Source of the DNA: Peptostreptococcaceae bacterium VA2
GTDB taxonomy: Bacteria > Bacillota > Clostridia > Peptostreptococcales > Peptostreptococcaceae
NCBI GenBank assembly: GCA_000686145.1
Contig: JMMB01000007.1
Span: 1,984,001 to 2,048,000 of the forward strand
Direction of reading: 5' to 3'
Length of the DNA: 64,000 nt
The notes under the pieces were generated by a model. It was not told where the DNA came from. It made no database searches and saw nothing but the letters and a program-made list of their open reading frames with translations. A program made the translations under genes and the position numbers. This document shows, piece after piece, positions 7,516 through 16,419 of this stretch; the first letter of the stretch is position 1, and each line of letters starts with the position of its first letter.

Positions 7516-10500
7516 TTATAGATGTAATACTCTTTGTGCAATTTCTTGAGTACGTCCTTTTCCCCACATACTAGAACCAATATAACCACAAGTTCGTCTC
7601 ATAACTTGCATTTCTTCTTTCTTTTGATTTCCACAGTTTGGACAATGCCACTCTAAGTTTTCATCTAAAGTTATTTCGCCTTCATATCCACATTTAAAAC
7701 AAACGTCTGGCTTAGTGTTTATTTCAGCATATTGTATGTTGTGGTAAATAAAGTTTATTATTTGTTCTACTGCTGGTAAGTTTTTGCTCATATCAGGAAC
7801 TTCTATATAACTAATACACCCACCTAAAGATATATCATGGAATTGCGATTCAAATTTTAATTTTTCAAATGCATCTATTTCTTCGCAAACATGAACATGA
7901 TAAGAGTTTGTATAATACATTCTATCTGTTACATTTTCTATTTCTCCGAATTTTTGCTTATCTATTCTACAGAATCTTGAAGTTAAACTCTCACCTGGAG
8001 TTCCGTATAATCCAAATCCAAGTCCACTTTCTTTTTTCCATTTTTCACATGTGTTGTTTAAGTGATTCATTACTTTTAAAGCAAGTTCTTCACCTTCTTT
8101 AGTAGTATGTGAAATTCCTAGCATCGCTTGTGTCATTTCATATATTCCTACATATCCTAATGAAAGTGTTGAATATCCATCTTCTAAAAGAGAATCTATC
8201 TTTTCACCTTTTTGAAGCCTAGCTATTCCACCATGTTGCCAATGTATTGGAGATATATCTGATGTTGTTCCAAGTAAAAGATTATGTCTAACCATTAATG
8301 CTTCTTTACAAAGTTCTAATCTCTCTTCTAATATTTCCCAAAACTTTTCCATGTCTTTATCTGCAGTTAAAGCTACTTGTACTAAATTTAAAGAAATTAC
8401 ACCTTGATTAAATCTTCCATACCATTTATAATTTCCAAATTCATCCTTATGTGGAGATAAATGACTTCTACACAAATGAGATGTATATTTCTATACTGGT
8501 TACCCATTTCGACTATATCATTACTATACATACTTTTACCATATACATAGCACCTTGCACTTCCGATAAGTACATACCTTATCGTACTCTACTCGTTTAT
8601 TTCCCAAAGTATTTCTCTTTAGGTATACTTTCGATAGTCTGTTGACCTTCTATATAATCTTCATAGTATTTAAAATAATAACCTTTATATGGTGATTTAG
8701 TTCTTCCATTACATCTAAAACACACCATTGTATCCGTTGTTACATTATGATATTTTTGCAGTTCTCTTATTGAGTCAAACATTCTTACTTCATTTGGATT
8801 ATCAACCGAAATAGATACACACTTTTTAGAGTTTTTATTATCTTTACCTTTTATTCCAAACATGCCATTTCTTTCACCCTTAAGACCACCATTAATTCTC
8901 ATAGGATTTTTATCTCCTAATTTACTTTGTCTTATTTTTTCAGAAATATTTTTTTTGTTTGGATGATTTGATAAAGTATCACCTCCACACTTACCTTTAA
9001 ATGCTTTAGAATTATATCCATTGTTCACAGTATCTAATTTATTAATCCAATATAATTCCTTTTCATCTAACTCATCTTGTGTATTAGCTGTATCTACTTC
9101 ATCTATATAAAAATTCTCAGTACCATATTTTCTTACTGACCTATAAAATTTTGTATCTGATTCATCTTTTTGATATCCCATATGTCTGCTGAATCTTTGT
9201 TTTAATGATTCACTTGTTTGACCTATATAAAGTTTGTTATTTACCTTACAAGTTATTTTATATACTATCATATTATCACTCCTCTAGTTACCTAGAAGAT
9301 TATATAGCTTGGCACTGGATTAGCATATCCTTAGACTTAGCTTTCCCAGTTAGCATATTCTTTAACATCCATTTCCTGATGCTACTAAAATGTAGAATAC
9401 ACACCTGTTACGCACATAACAGTTCACAAGGTTTTACATGGGCAGTATATCTACCCATTGGAGGGAACGTATTTCCTTCATAGTTTTGTCTCATTATCTT
9501 AGCACTTTGATAATCCGGTACTAGTCTCTTAGTGTTACAAACTGCACACAGTCTTGTAATATAATCATATTTTCCGCCTTCTAAGCAGTTATGTTCATCA
9601 AGTAAGTAGACTAACTTAGGGAACTCTTCTCCTATTACTTGTCCCTTATAGTTTTTCATACCTTCTAGTCTTTGTTTTATCATTTCTTCACATATTAAAG
9701 CCATTTCTCTTTCATACTCATTACCTTCTTCAATTTCTAGGTAAATTGTTGAAAATGGACTTTGACCATTAGAAGTGTGAAGTGTTGATAATTGATATCT
9801 AATAGTTTGTATTCCCGATTTTAATTCTTCAAGCATTCTATCTTCTGCTAATTCATTAGATACTTCTTTTGAATATTTTTTAATGTATTTATTAAAATAT
9901 TTTTCATACGATACTCTTAAGAAAGGTGCTATGTGCTTTATAGTTATAGAGTTTCCACCGTACTGACCACTAGCAATTTGTGCTATTATCTGTGTAACTA
10001 TAGTACAAGCTGTAGAAAATGATTTAGGTGACTCTACTAATTTATTATTTATTACTGTTCCATTGTTTAACATATCTTCTAAGTTTATGAGCATGCAGTT
10101 GTGAATTGGTTGCATTGCATAGTCCATATCGTGGTAATGAAGTACTCCCTCATCATGTGCATGTACTATATGTGCAGGTATTGTTTTTCTTCTCGCTATA
10201 TCTTTTGATACTTCTCCAGCTACTAAATCTCTTTGAGTTGAAGCTAGTACACCATTTTTATTAGAATTTTCATTTAAAACATCTTCATTACTTTTATCTA
10301 ATAGTCCTATTATACTATCATCAGTAGTGTTTATTTCTCTTTTAAACGATTGTACTGCTCTATATCCTTCATAAGCCTTTGCTGTTAATTCATGTCTATA
10401 TCTTATTAATTTTTCATATACCATATTTTCTATTTGGCACACAGTTGGTGAAGATTGATTTTCTAGGCAGTTGATTTCTATATTATCAGATATTTTTTTT

Positions 10501-10625
10501 GCCACATCTTCTTCATATATTCCACTTCCATATTTCATAGCTTTTAATATAGCCTCTTTAATTTTATCTTTGTCAAACTCAGCAATACTATTATCTCTTT
10601 TAATAACGTTTAATTTTTTAACCAT
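7516..10625 (-). CDS. nrdD: Anaerobic ribonucleoside-triphosphate reductase, split by an intron
   Basis: Class III glycyl-radical reductase making dNTPs without oxygen. Coding is complement(join(7516..8472, 9453..10625)): exon 1 has 391 codons and exon 2 has 318 plus stop, giving 709 residues, a normal length. Exon 1 holds the ATP-cone (1-90), the HNCMLINLED region and ends ...NTFPPMG. Exon 2 starts CRSHLSP, so the conserved MGCRS active-site motif is made only by splicing. Exon 2 also has a zinc site (CFKCG and CPNCG) and the glycyl radical loop RRTCGYIGSS near the C-terminus. AAGGAGAAAT precedes the ATG. The gene heads the nrdD-nrdG-dut operon. Confidence 0.93.
8473..9452 (-). mobile_element. 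Group I intron in nrdD
   Basis: The 980-base intron runs from 9452 down to 8473. Exon 1 ends ATGGGT; 9 bases into the intron the guide GCCCAT pairs with it to form P1, with the diagnostic U-G pair at the 5' splice site. The intron ends in G before exon 2 (TGTAGAAGT). Core P and Q elements fit AACTGGGAAAGC and AATCCAGTGCCAAGC just before the endonuclease gene (their ACTGG/CCAGT forms P4). An S-like element GATATAGTCG lies about 35-45 bases before the 3' end. The R/P7 5' strand is only tentatively placed. Splicing restores an unbroken NrdD frame, which fixes both junctions. Confidence 0.92.
8597..9271 (-). CDS. GIY-YIG homing endonuclease inside the nrdD intron
   Basis: Predicted site-specific DNA endonuclease that spreads the intron to intronless nrdD alleles. 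The protein has 224 residues. The GIY-YIG nuclease domain (1-90) has VYKITCKVNNKLYIGQT, then conserved Arg/His in LKQRFSRHM and an acidic FYIDEVDT strand. The C-terminal half carries modular DNA-binding motifs of the NUMOD3 kind (SEKIRQSKLGDKNPM, GERNGMFG) and an NUMOD1/HTH-like tail (FDSIRELQKYHNVTTDTM). AGAGGAGTG precedes the ATG. It lies between intron core elements Q and S. The frame is intact, so it is probably still functional. Confidence 0.92.
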   Translation of the reverse strand: MIVYKITCKVNNKLYIGQTSESLKQRFSRHMGYQKDESDTKFYRSVRKYGTENFYIDEVDTANTQDELDEKELYWINKLDTVNNGYNSKAFKGKCGGDTLSNHPNKKNISEKIRQSKLGDKNPMRINGGLKGERNGMFGIKGKDNKNSKKCVSISVDNPNEVRMFDSIRELQKYHNVTTDTMVCFRCNGRTKSPYKGYYFKYYEDYIEGQQTIESIPKEKYFGK

Positions 10626-10696
10626 AATATTTCTCCTTCTTTAATATATTGTATACATTTAATTTTTAATTTTTTTGGAATTTCATGTAAAAATAT

Positions 10697-10808
10697 ATTA
10701 TATTTATCTCTAAAAGCTATTGACTTTTTTGATTTTATTTATGCAGTTTTTAAAGATTAAATTACTATATGTAGTAGTACAACGATTATTTTATACTATA
10801 TATGGTGG
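10697..10808 (-). promoter_or_regulatory. nrdD promoter region with two NrdR-like boxes
   Basis: Two sites resemble the NrdR consensus ACACWATATATWGTGT: 10793-10808 (13 of 16) and 10762-10777 (11 of 16, core ACTATATGTAGT). They start 31 bases apart, three helical turns, the usual NrdR arrangement. A TATAAT lies downstream at 10702-10697. NrdR repression of nrd operons is well established; its action here is inferred. The rest of 10626-10913 shows nothing more I can name. Confidence 0.55.
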
Positions 10809-10913
10809 ACTATCAAGGTTTTTTTAAAAGCACAAATTATATTTTTTTGTCAATACTTGAAGAAGGTTTTCACACTTTTATTTTTACAATTTTTTTATGT
10901 TTTTTAAAAAAAT

Positions 10914-10953
10914 AAAAGTCAGTAAGAATTTAATTTTTCACTTACTGACTTTT
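10914..10953 (-). terminator. Terminator after the DUF4177-like gene
   Basis: AAAAGTCAGTAAG and CTTACTGACTTTT form a 13-pair stem. On the minus strand it is followed by TTTTATTTTTTT, a strong U tract. Confidence 0.75.
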
Positions 10954-10956
10954 ACT

Positions 10957-11094
10957 TTATTTAATAACTCTTTTAAAATAATGCCAAGTATTCCAAACGC
11001 AAATCAATTCCCATCCTTCTTTTCCATAATCATTTAAACTATCAGATACTGCCTCAGGTTTTCCCCATATTGAAACATATTTGTACTCGTACAT
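10957..11094 (-). CDS. Small DUF4177-like protein
   Basis: A 45-residue protein, starting MYEYKYVSIWGKPEAVSD and ending WHYFKRVIK. The pattern of an initial YEYK strand, then LNDYGKEGWELICV, matches the DUF4177 type, whose function is unknown to me. ATAGGGGGCG lies about 10 bases before the ATG at 11094, and a strong terminator follows the stop, so it looks like an expressed single gene. Rich in Trp and Tyr for its size. No signal or membrane segment. Confidence 0.7.
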   Translation of the reverse strand: MYEYKYVSIWGKPEAVSDSLNDYGKEGWELICVWNTWHYFKRVIK

Positions 11095-11358
11095 ATTAAT
11101 AATAACGCCCCCTATAAATTAAAGTAGTTATTATTTTATATTTTAACTTAACTTGTCCTTATACATATTAATTTAATTTATTAAATGTTTACTAATTTTT
11201 ATAATATGTTGCTACATACTTTATATAGTAAATTCTATATATTCTTTAAAAACTTCTTACTTTTTTTATACCCATAGTCTAAGTATCATTAACACTAATT
11301 TTATAAATATCATAATATAACTGAGTGTTAAAAACTTAATATGTTAGGAGGTAATTAA

Positions 11359-12126
11359 ATGACAATTCCTGCCAAAAAATCAATTCTAGATGTTAAATCA
11401 GGTAATATAATAAGTCAATACTCAAAAGATAAAATTGTTCTTTTGGGCATATATACTTCTGATAATGATCTGTATCCAAAGGAAATAGAAATTCTATTAA
11501 CACCAGAAGACGACAACTTAGCCCCTATATCAACTATTTTTCCATATAATGGATCTTATCTACAACTATTCATAGCTGATTTTACTGGAGACAATAAATC
11601 TGAAATAATGGTTAGAGGTATACTTGAAGGTATTGGTGATTATAAGATTGCGGTAGTTTATAAATATGAAAATAATAAATTAATAGAAATATTTGATCAA
11701 GGTAAGTTCTGTGAGCATAATGTTTATATTGCTAACTACTTTGATGATTACAAAGTCTTTATAAATTATGATACAAAAAAATATTCAATAGATTTATCAT
11801 CAAGACCACGAGAATATCTAGATCAAATATATTCTCCATCAGGTATTGTTAATGTAAGTGATAGTCCAACGGTAAGCGACCCAAGTTCAGTTTATCCAAT
11901 AAAGCAAGTTACTAATACTTACTATAACCTTATGGTACAGCAAAAGGTTATTGGCCTATCAGATTCAGATATTTTAGGTATAATTCAAACTTTAGTAAAA
12001 TTAACCGGTCCTAAATGCGAAAATATTTATAGAGGTTTATTATTATTTCCACACTCAAATAATAATAAAAGACATTCTAAGCAATATAAAGATAATTTCA
12101 TAAAAAACAAACCAATAATAACTTAA
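11359..12126 (+). CDS. Hypothetical protein with FG-GAP/VCBS-like strand
   Basis: Not recognised as a named gene. The protein has 255 residues, starts at ATG with TTAGGAGG upstream and is encoded opposite to its neighbours. There is no signal peptide or membrane helix. Around residue 70 LFIADFTGDNKSEIMVRG resembles a single FG-GAP/VCBS calcium-binding repeat. A low-complexity Ser/Pro/Val stretch lies at 155-175, and the C-terminus is basic. It may be a cytoplasmic or spore-associated protein; that is a guess. The 264 bases upstream hold no gene I can support. Confidence 0.7.
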   Translation: MTIPAKKSILDVKSGNIISQYSKDKIVLLGIYTSDNDLYPKEIEILLTPEDDNLAPISTIFPYNGSYLQLFIADFTGDNKSEIMVRGILEGIGDYKIAVVYKYENNKLIEIFDQGKFCEHNVYIANYFDDYKVFINYDTKKYSIDLSSRPREYLDQIYSPSGIVNVSDSPTVSDPSSVYPIKQVTNTYYNLMVQQKVIGLSDSDILGIIQTLVKLTGPKCENIYRGLLLFPHSNNNKRHSKQYKDNFIKNKPIIT

Positions 12127-12158
12127 TGTCATACTTATATTATTTTAAACAAATAAAA

Positions 12159-12182
12159 AAGGAGTCTTATCTTAGACTCCTT
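12159..12182. terminator. Shared bidirectional terminator
   Basis: AAGGAGTCT and AGACTCCTT pair around a 6-base loop between convergent genes. On the minus strand a TTTTTTATTTG tail follows; the stem overlaps the stop codon of the HTH gene. Confidence 0.75.
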
Positions 12183-12387
12183 AATCTTTTACATATTCTA
12201 ATATATCTCCTGGCTGGCAATCTAATATTTCACATATATTCTCAAGTGTTGAAAATCTGACTGCTTTTGCTTTGTTATTTTTTAAAATTGATAAATTAGC
12301 CATAGTTATTCCCATTTTTTGAGAAAGCTCAGTAGAACTAATTTTTCTCTTGGCCATCATTACATCTACGTTTACTATAATTGGCAT
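12181..12387 (-). CDS. Small XRE-family HTH regulator (YozG-like)
   Basis: DNA-binding protein of 68 residues that is almost entirely a Cro/CI helix-turn-helix: ISSTELSQKMGITMANLSIL, followed by FSTLENICEILDCQPGDILEY, the typical ending of this short family. GAAAGGAAATTT precedes the ATG. It is 14 bases downstream of a DUF2975 membrane protein gene, a pairing that recurs in Firmicutes. It probably autoregulates through the inverted repeat at 12950-12978. Confidence 0.9.
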   Translation of the reverse strand: MPIIVNVDVMMAKRKISSTELSQKMGITMANLSILKNNKAKAVRFSTLENICEILDCQPGDILEYVKD

Positions 12388-12401
12388 GATAAATTTCCTT
12401 T

Positions 12402-12908
12402 CTATATTGTCTTATCATTCTCATCTTTTATTTCAATGGCAGTTTCTAACAGATTTGCCAGTATTAAGCATAAAAATCCTATAAAAATAGCTATAAAACT
12501 TACTAAAAAAATTGGTGCTATATAACTAATTGGTAAATAGAAAAACTCACTATAAAATCCTGTAAAGTTTTTTACATATACTACGCATCCTATAAACAAT
12601 ATTACTTCAGTAAATGTACATATAGCAATACTTTTTAAAGATTTAATGTTTTCTATTGAAAATGGATTGTTATTTTTAACAAACTTAGAAATATCTTTTA
12701 ATTTAAATAAAGCTATAACATAAGGAAGTGCACATATATATATGCAAGCATAAGTAATTGTTACTACGTTATTTTCAGTTGATAATATTTGAAATCTTTT
12801 AAAATATGCAGTTATAACCGGTGGTGTAACTAAAAGTGCTAACAATGTAAGTACTATACCTACTATTACAATAGAATATAGAATTTTAGAAATCTTATTT
12901 TTTTTCAT
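12402..12908 (-). CDS. DUF2975 integral membrane protein
   Basis: A 168-residue protein with four predicted transmembrane helices (about 10-32, 48-70, 95-115 and 130-155), matching the DUF2975 layout. It is linked to the small HTH gene downstream. The function of the family is not established. The promoter with TATAAT at 12945-12940 and its operator lie directly upstream. Confidence 0.82.
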   Translation of the reverse strand: MKKNKISKILYSIVIVGIVLTLLALLVTPPVITAYFKRFQILSTENNVVTITYACIYICALPYVIALFKLKDISKFVKNNNPFSIENIKSLKSIAICTFTEVILFIGCVVYVKNFTGFYSEFFYLPISYIAPIFLVSFIAIFIGFLCLILANLLETAIEIKDENDKTI

Positions 12909-12939
12909 TTTTTCACCTCGTAATTATTTTCTTATTATC

Positions 12940-12978
12940 ATTATAGCATAAATATTTATTGTTTAGCAATAAATATTT
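12940..12978 (-). promoter_or_regulatory. Promoter and palindromic operator of the DUF2975-HTH operon
   Basis: A perfect 11-base inverted repeat, AAATATTTATT / AATAAATATTT with a 7-base centre (12950-12978), fills the space between TTGCTA (-35-like) and TATAAT (12945-12940) on the minus strand. A repressor bound here would block RNA polymerase. The encoded HTH protein is the obvious candidate. Confidence 0.5.
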
Positions 12979-13027
12979 ATTTTTATTTTTACAAACAATC
13001 ATTTTATTAATTATCTACATCAAAAAA

Positions 13028-13051
13028 ATTCCCCTTAGCTTTAAGGGGAAT
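13028..13051 (-). terminator. Terminator after the 13059-13280 gene
   Basis: ATTCCCCTTA and TAAGGGGAAT pair around a short loop and are followed on the minus strand by TTTTTTT. Confidence 0.75.
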
Positions 13052-13058
13052 CTTAATT

Positions 13059-13280
13059 TTATTCTTTTATTAACTTTAACACAACTTGTTGTAGAGGAAC
13101 TATTGCACTAGTATTCCATTCTTGTATAAGATATTTATTCCCATCTACAATTATAGTATCTGAATCTAATAGCTCACATGAATGATTTTCATTTTTTAAA
13201 TATTCATATGTTGCATTGCTTAAATCCCTCTTGTTAAAATAGCGTTCATCTAGCTCTAAAACTATCTTTTTCTTTGCCAC
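13059..13280 (-). CDS. Hypothetical 73-residue protein
   Basis: Not recognised. Begins at GTG 13280 with AGAGGGG six bases upstream. The sequence opens with a basic MAKKKIVLELDERYF, is mixed charged alpha/beta, and has no membrane helix or signal. A strong terminator follows. Ribosome site and terminator support a real single-gene unit; no function can be offered. Confidence 0.65.
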   Translation of the reverse strand: MAKKKIVLELDERYFNKRDLSNATYEYLKNENHSCELLDSDTIIVDGNKYLIQEWNTSAIVPLQQVVLKLIKE

Positions 13281-13421
13281 AATTATCCCCTCTTTTCTAA
13301 ATTCTCTAAGCTATATATAAAACTTTCTATATTTGGCAATATATCAAGTTTTTATATCTAAAAACAGGCTAAAGCGTTGTTTAGATAAAGCAAAATCCTT
13401 GTTTATAATTAATATTTATAA

Positions 13422-15476
13422 TTAAATAGTACTTTCTGATTTTTCAGTTGCAGTCTTTTTAAATAAATACAAGCTTACTATTAAAAGTATTATACTTATA
13501 GCAAGAAGACCTACAAATGTTAAAACATTTAAGTTAGGATCAAAGATAGTTAGATTTTCTACTGACTTTATTAATGTATTTTTAGGATAGTGCATTGCAA
13601 GAACTACTAATCCATTATTTATAAAATGCATAAGCATTGATACAAAAATAGATTCTGATTTATAAACTGCAAATGCAAAACTGATTCCTAATATAGTTGT
13701 TGGTATTATTCTTATAAAGTCTATATGCATAAATCCAAATAATATTGCACTTCCTATTATAGCCATTTTTACACCTTTTTTACTTTTAAATGATGTAAAA
13801 ATAAACCCTCTAAACAACATTTCTTCACATACAGCAGGCATAAGAGCTATTACAAGTAAATTTATCCCAAACTTTTCTTGATATAGTGCATGATTTAAAT
13901 TTTCTATTATCTCCATGTTTTGTGGGAATATATGTAGCAATACTTGAGAACTTAAATTAACTAAAATATATGCACTACCCCAAAGTAATATCGATGCTAT
14001 AATATGTTTTATTTTAGGAATCTTTATACTAAATACTTTCTTAAAATCTAATTTTATATAAAATGCAAAAAGTAGAGGCAATCCTATTATCATAATTTGA
14101 GTAAGTGCCAATCCACCTAATCCTAGCTTCATTTGAACTATAGAACCAACGTATATAAGAAGTACTAAGCTTATTGCATATAAAATTACACCATCACTTA
14201 CACTCGGCATATTTCCTTTTTTAATGTTTGATCTTTTTTCTAACAATAGAAAATTTGATTTATTTCCAAATAATATTTCTTCTGAATCAAACATCTTAGA
14301 TAAAAGCATCACTGACAAAATAACAAAAGCAATATTTGAAACTAAAACTAAAGCTACTAATCCTAAATCACTATTAAAAGATAATACGCTTTTTATAAGT
14401 AGCGATATATTTACTACTGGTATTGTTGCTGTAAATTTATCTAATTCTATATTTGGTACCATTGATACATAAGATGGTATCATAACTAACAACATTATTG
14501 GTGTCATATAATTTTGTGCATCTTTAAAACTTTTTGCTAATGAACATACACACATACTTATTGCTGATACAACCATTGCAAATAAACAAACACATATTAT
14601 AGTTATTATAATTGGGAAAATCAACTTATTTAAGTCTAAACTTCCAACTCCTAGCTCAGAAGCTGCTAGACCACTAGTTGTAACTAAATAAATCAAAGTA
14701 AGTGCTATTGATAATAAATTAAAAATTGCAGTTACAATGGCACTAAAGGATACTGCCATATATTTACCCATTACAAGTTCTAAGTTTGATATAGGAAGTG
14801 TTAAAAGAGTTTCTAGTGTTCCTCTTTCTTTTTCTCCTGCCATAACATCTATTGCAGGATATATAGCTCCTAGCAATATCCCAATTATTAAAATAAATGG
14901 AAGTATTTGACCTAACATATGACCTGCTAACTCTTCATTTTTAGCAATATCTATATTTTTATAAACTATAGGCTCTAAGGTTTGTTTTACATCTAATCCT
15001 TTTTCTTTTAAATTTTCATTTATTTTTTCTTGTTTATAATCTTCAAAAACTTTCTCAATTCGCTCCATTGCTGTATATGAATCTGATACTGATGAATTTG
15101 TGTATATATTGTATTTTTTGTTATCTTCTTTTACTTCTATGTAAGCAACTATACTTTCATCATTTATTGCTTTTTTATAATCTTTAACTTTTACTATTTT
15201 TAATTTTCCACTTTCTTCTTTGTCGCCTTTTTCATCTTTTTTATCATTATCATTAATCATAGATATTAACTGTGAGTCTGCATTTCCTTTTATTGCTATT
15301 GGTAATTCTTTTTCATTCATGCTATTTGTAGACATCACCATAACTTGAGTAAATAAAATCATCATAACTGGATATAAAATAACGGGAAGAATTATCATCA
15401 TAAAAAGTGTTTTTTTATCTCTTAATATGTCTAACATTTCTTTTTTGAAAATATGTTTAACTATTTTACTTCTCAT
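13422..15476 (-). CDS. ABC-2 permease fused to a CPBP intramembrane protease (NatB-like)
   Basis: Membrane subunit of an ABC exporter, 684 residues. The first 400 residues are an ABC-2 permease: MRSKIVKHIFKKEMLDILRDKKTLFMM, a long external loop, then GEKERGTLETLLTLPIS. The last 250 residues are a CPBP-type (type II CAAX prenyl protease-like) domain with EExxxR in CEEMLFRG, FGFMH and HFINN. The start is ATG 15476 with AGGAGG at proper spacing; the upstream in-frame codon is not needed. It overlaps the ATPase gene by 11 bases. This fusion is known in NatB/YhaP-like families; its substrate is unknown. Confidence 0.88.
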   Translation of the reverse strand: MRSKIVKHIFKKEMLDILRDKKTLFMMIILPVILYPVMMILFTQVMVMSTNSMNEKELPIAIKGNADSQLISMINDNDKKDEKGDKEESGKLKIVKVKDYKKAINDESIVAYIEVKEDNKKYNIYTNSSVSDSYTAMERIEKVFEDYKQEKINENLKEKGLDVKQTLEPIVYKNIDIAKNEELAGHMLGQILPFILIIGILLGAIYPAIDVMAGEKERGTLETLLTLPISNLELVMGKYMAVSFSAIVTAIFNLLSIALTLIYLVTTSGLAASELGVGSLDLNKLIFPIIITIICVCLFAMVVSAISMCVCSLAKSFKDAQNYMTPIMLLVMIPSYVSMVPNIELDKFTATIPVVNISLLIKSVLSFNSDLGLVALVLVSNIAFVILSVMLLSKMFDSEEILFGNKSNFLLLEKRSNIKKGNMPSVSDGVILYAISLVLLIYVGSIVQMKLGLGGLALTQIMIIGLPLLFAFYIKLDFKKVFSIKIPKIKHIIASILLWGSAYILVNLSSQVLLHIFPQNMEIIENLNHALYQEKFGINLLVIALMPAVCEEMLFRGFIFTSFKSKKGVKMAIIGSAILFGFMHIDFIRIIPTTILGISFAFAVYKSESIFVSMLMHFINNGLVVLAMHYPKNTLIKSVENLTIFDPNLNVLTFVGLLAISIILLIVSLYLFKKTATEKSESTI

Positions 15477-16260
15477 AAAGCTCTCCTCCTTTACTAGCAA
15501 GGCTTATAAAAGCATCTCTTAAATTTGTTGTTTGAGTGTCTTCTTTTAATTTTTGTGAAGTACCATTTGCTATTATTTTACCTTCATGTATCATTAGTAT
15601 TTTGTCACATAACGTTTCTGCTTCTTCCATATAATGAGTTGAGTAAATAACTGTTTTTCCTTTTTTCTTTTCATTTTTCATAAATTCTATTATTGATTGA
15701 CTACTAATTACGTCTAACCCTAGAGTTGGTTCGTCAAATATATATACTTTTGGTGAATGTATAAGGCATCTAGCTATTGATGTGCGTTGTGTTTGTCCTG
15801 TTGATAAGTTTTCAATTCGGTTATCTATAAAGTTTTCCATATCCATTACTTCACTTACTTCTTCTATGCTTTGTTGTAATTTTTCACTTGGCATTTCATA
15901 TAAATTTCCAAATGTAGTTAAAAGTTCTCTTGGTGAAATTCTACCATATAGTTTAGTGTTTCCTGATAGATATCCTATCTCACATTTTGCAGCATTTTTA
16001 TCAATAGAATAATCATGATTTGCAATTTTAATATTACCGCTACTTGGAGTAAGTATCCCTGCTAGCATTCTAAGTAATGTTGTTTTTCCTGCTCCATTTG
16101 GACCTAATATTCCTAATATTTCTCCTTGCTTAACAGAAAATGAAATATTATCAACAGCCAAAAAGTCTTCTTTTTTAGTTTTTAATTTTTTTATTTTCTT
16201 GTTGCTTTCGTCTTTTACTACCCTAGTAAAGGATTTACATAAATTATTTACCTCTATCAT
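15466..16260 (-). CDS. ABC transporter ATPase (NatA-like)
   Basis: Energising subunit for the permease/protease fusion, 264 residues from ATG 16260 (MIEVNNLCKSF), preceded by GGGGG. An upstream in-frame start at 16326 lacks a ribosome site. Walker A is GPNGAGKTTL, the signature is LSTGQTQR (Gly-Thr variant of LSGGQ), Walker B is VYIFDEPT and the H-loop is STHYMEEAE. An unusual insert of about 20 basic residues (NKKIKKLKTKKED) lies between the first two strands. The likely control region is the 21-base tandem repeat at 16347-16388. Confidence 0.9.
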   Translation of the reverse strand: MIEVNNLCKSFTRVVKDESNKKIKKLKTKKEDFLAVDNISFSVKQGEILGILGPNGAGKTTLLRMLAGILTPSSGNIKIANHDYSIDKNAAKCEIGYLSGNTKLYGRISPRELLTTFGNLYEMPSEKLQQSIEEVSEVMDMENFIDNRIENLSTGQTQRTSIARCLIHSPKVYIFDEPTLGLDVISSQSIIEFMKNEKKKGKTVIYSTHYMEEAETLCDKILMIHEGKIIANGTSQKLKEDTQTTNLRDAFISLASKGGELYEK

Positions 16261-16346
16261 TTTAATCCCCCTTTTATATTTTGTTTTAAACTTTAGGATT
16301 GTCAAAAGTTGTATATATTTTATCATATTTTTTTATATATTTTGAA

Positions 16347-16388
16347 CAAATGGATTCAAATGTGATTTAAATGGAGTAAAATGTGATT
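16347..16388 (-). repeat. Two abutting 21-base direct repeats upstream of the NatAB-like operon
   Basis: Units 16347-16367 and 16368-16388 are directly adjacent and identical at 18 of 21 positions; each contains AAATGTGATT on the plus strand. They lie about 90 bases before the ATPase start. A 21-base period places equal faces two helical turns apart, as in LytTR-type response regulator sites. No such regulator gene is nearby. Confidence 0.6.
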
Positions 16389-16419
16389 TTGATATGGTTA
16401 TGTTTAAGTTTGTAATAAA

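Noticed and set aside
7516-10625. Two separate nrdD genes or a frameshifted pseudogene
   Set aside because: P1 pairing, terminal G and the endonuclease gene show a group I intron; joining the exons gives one normal 709-residue protein.
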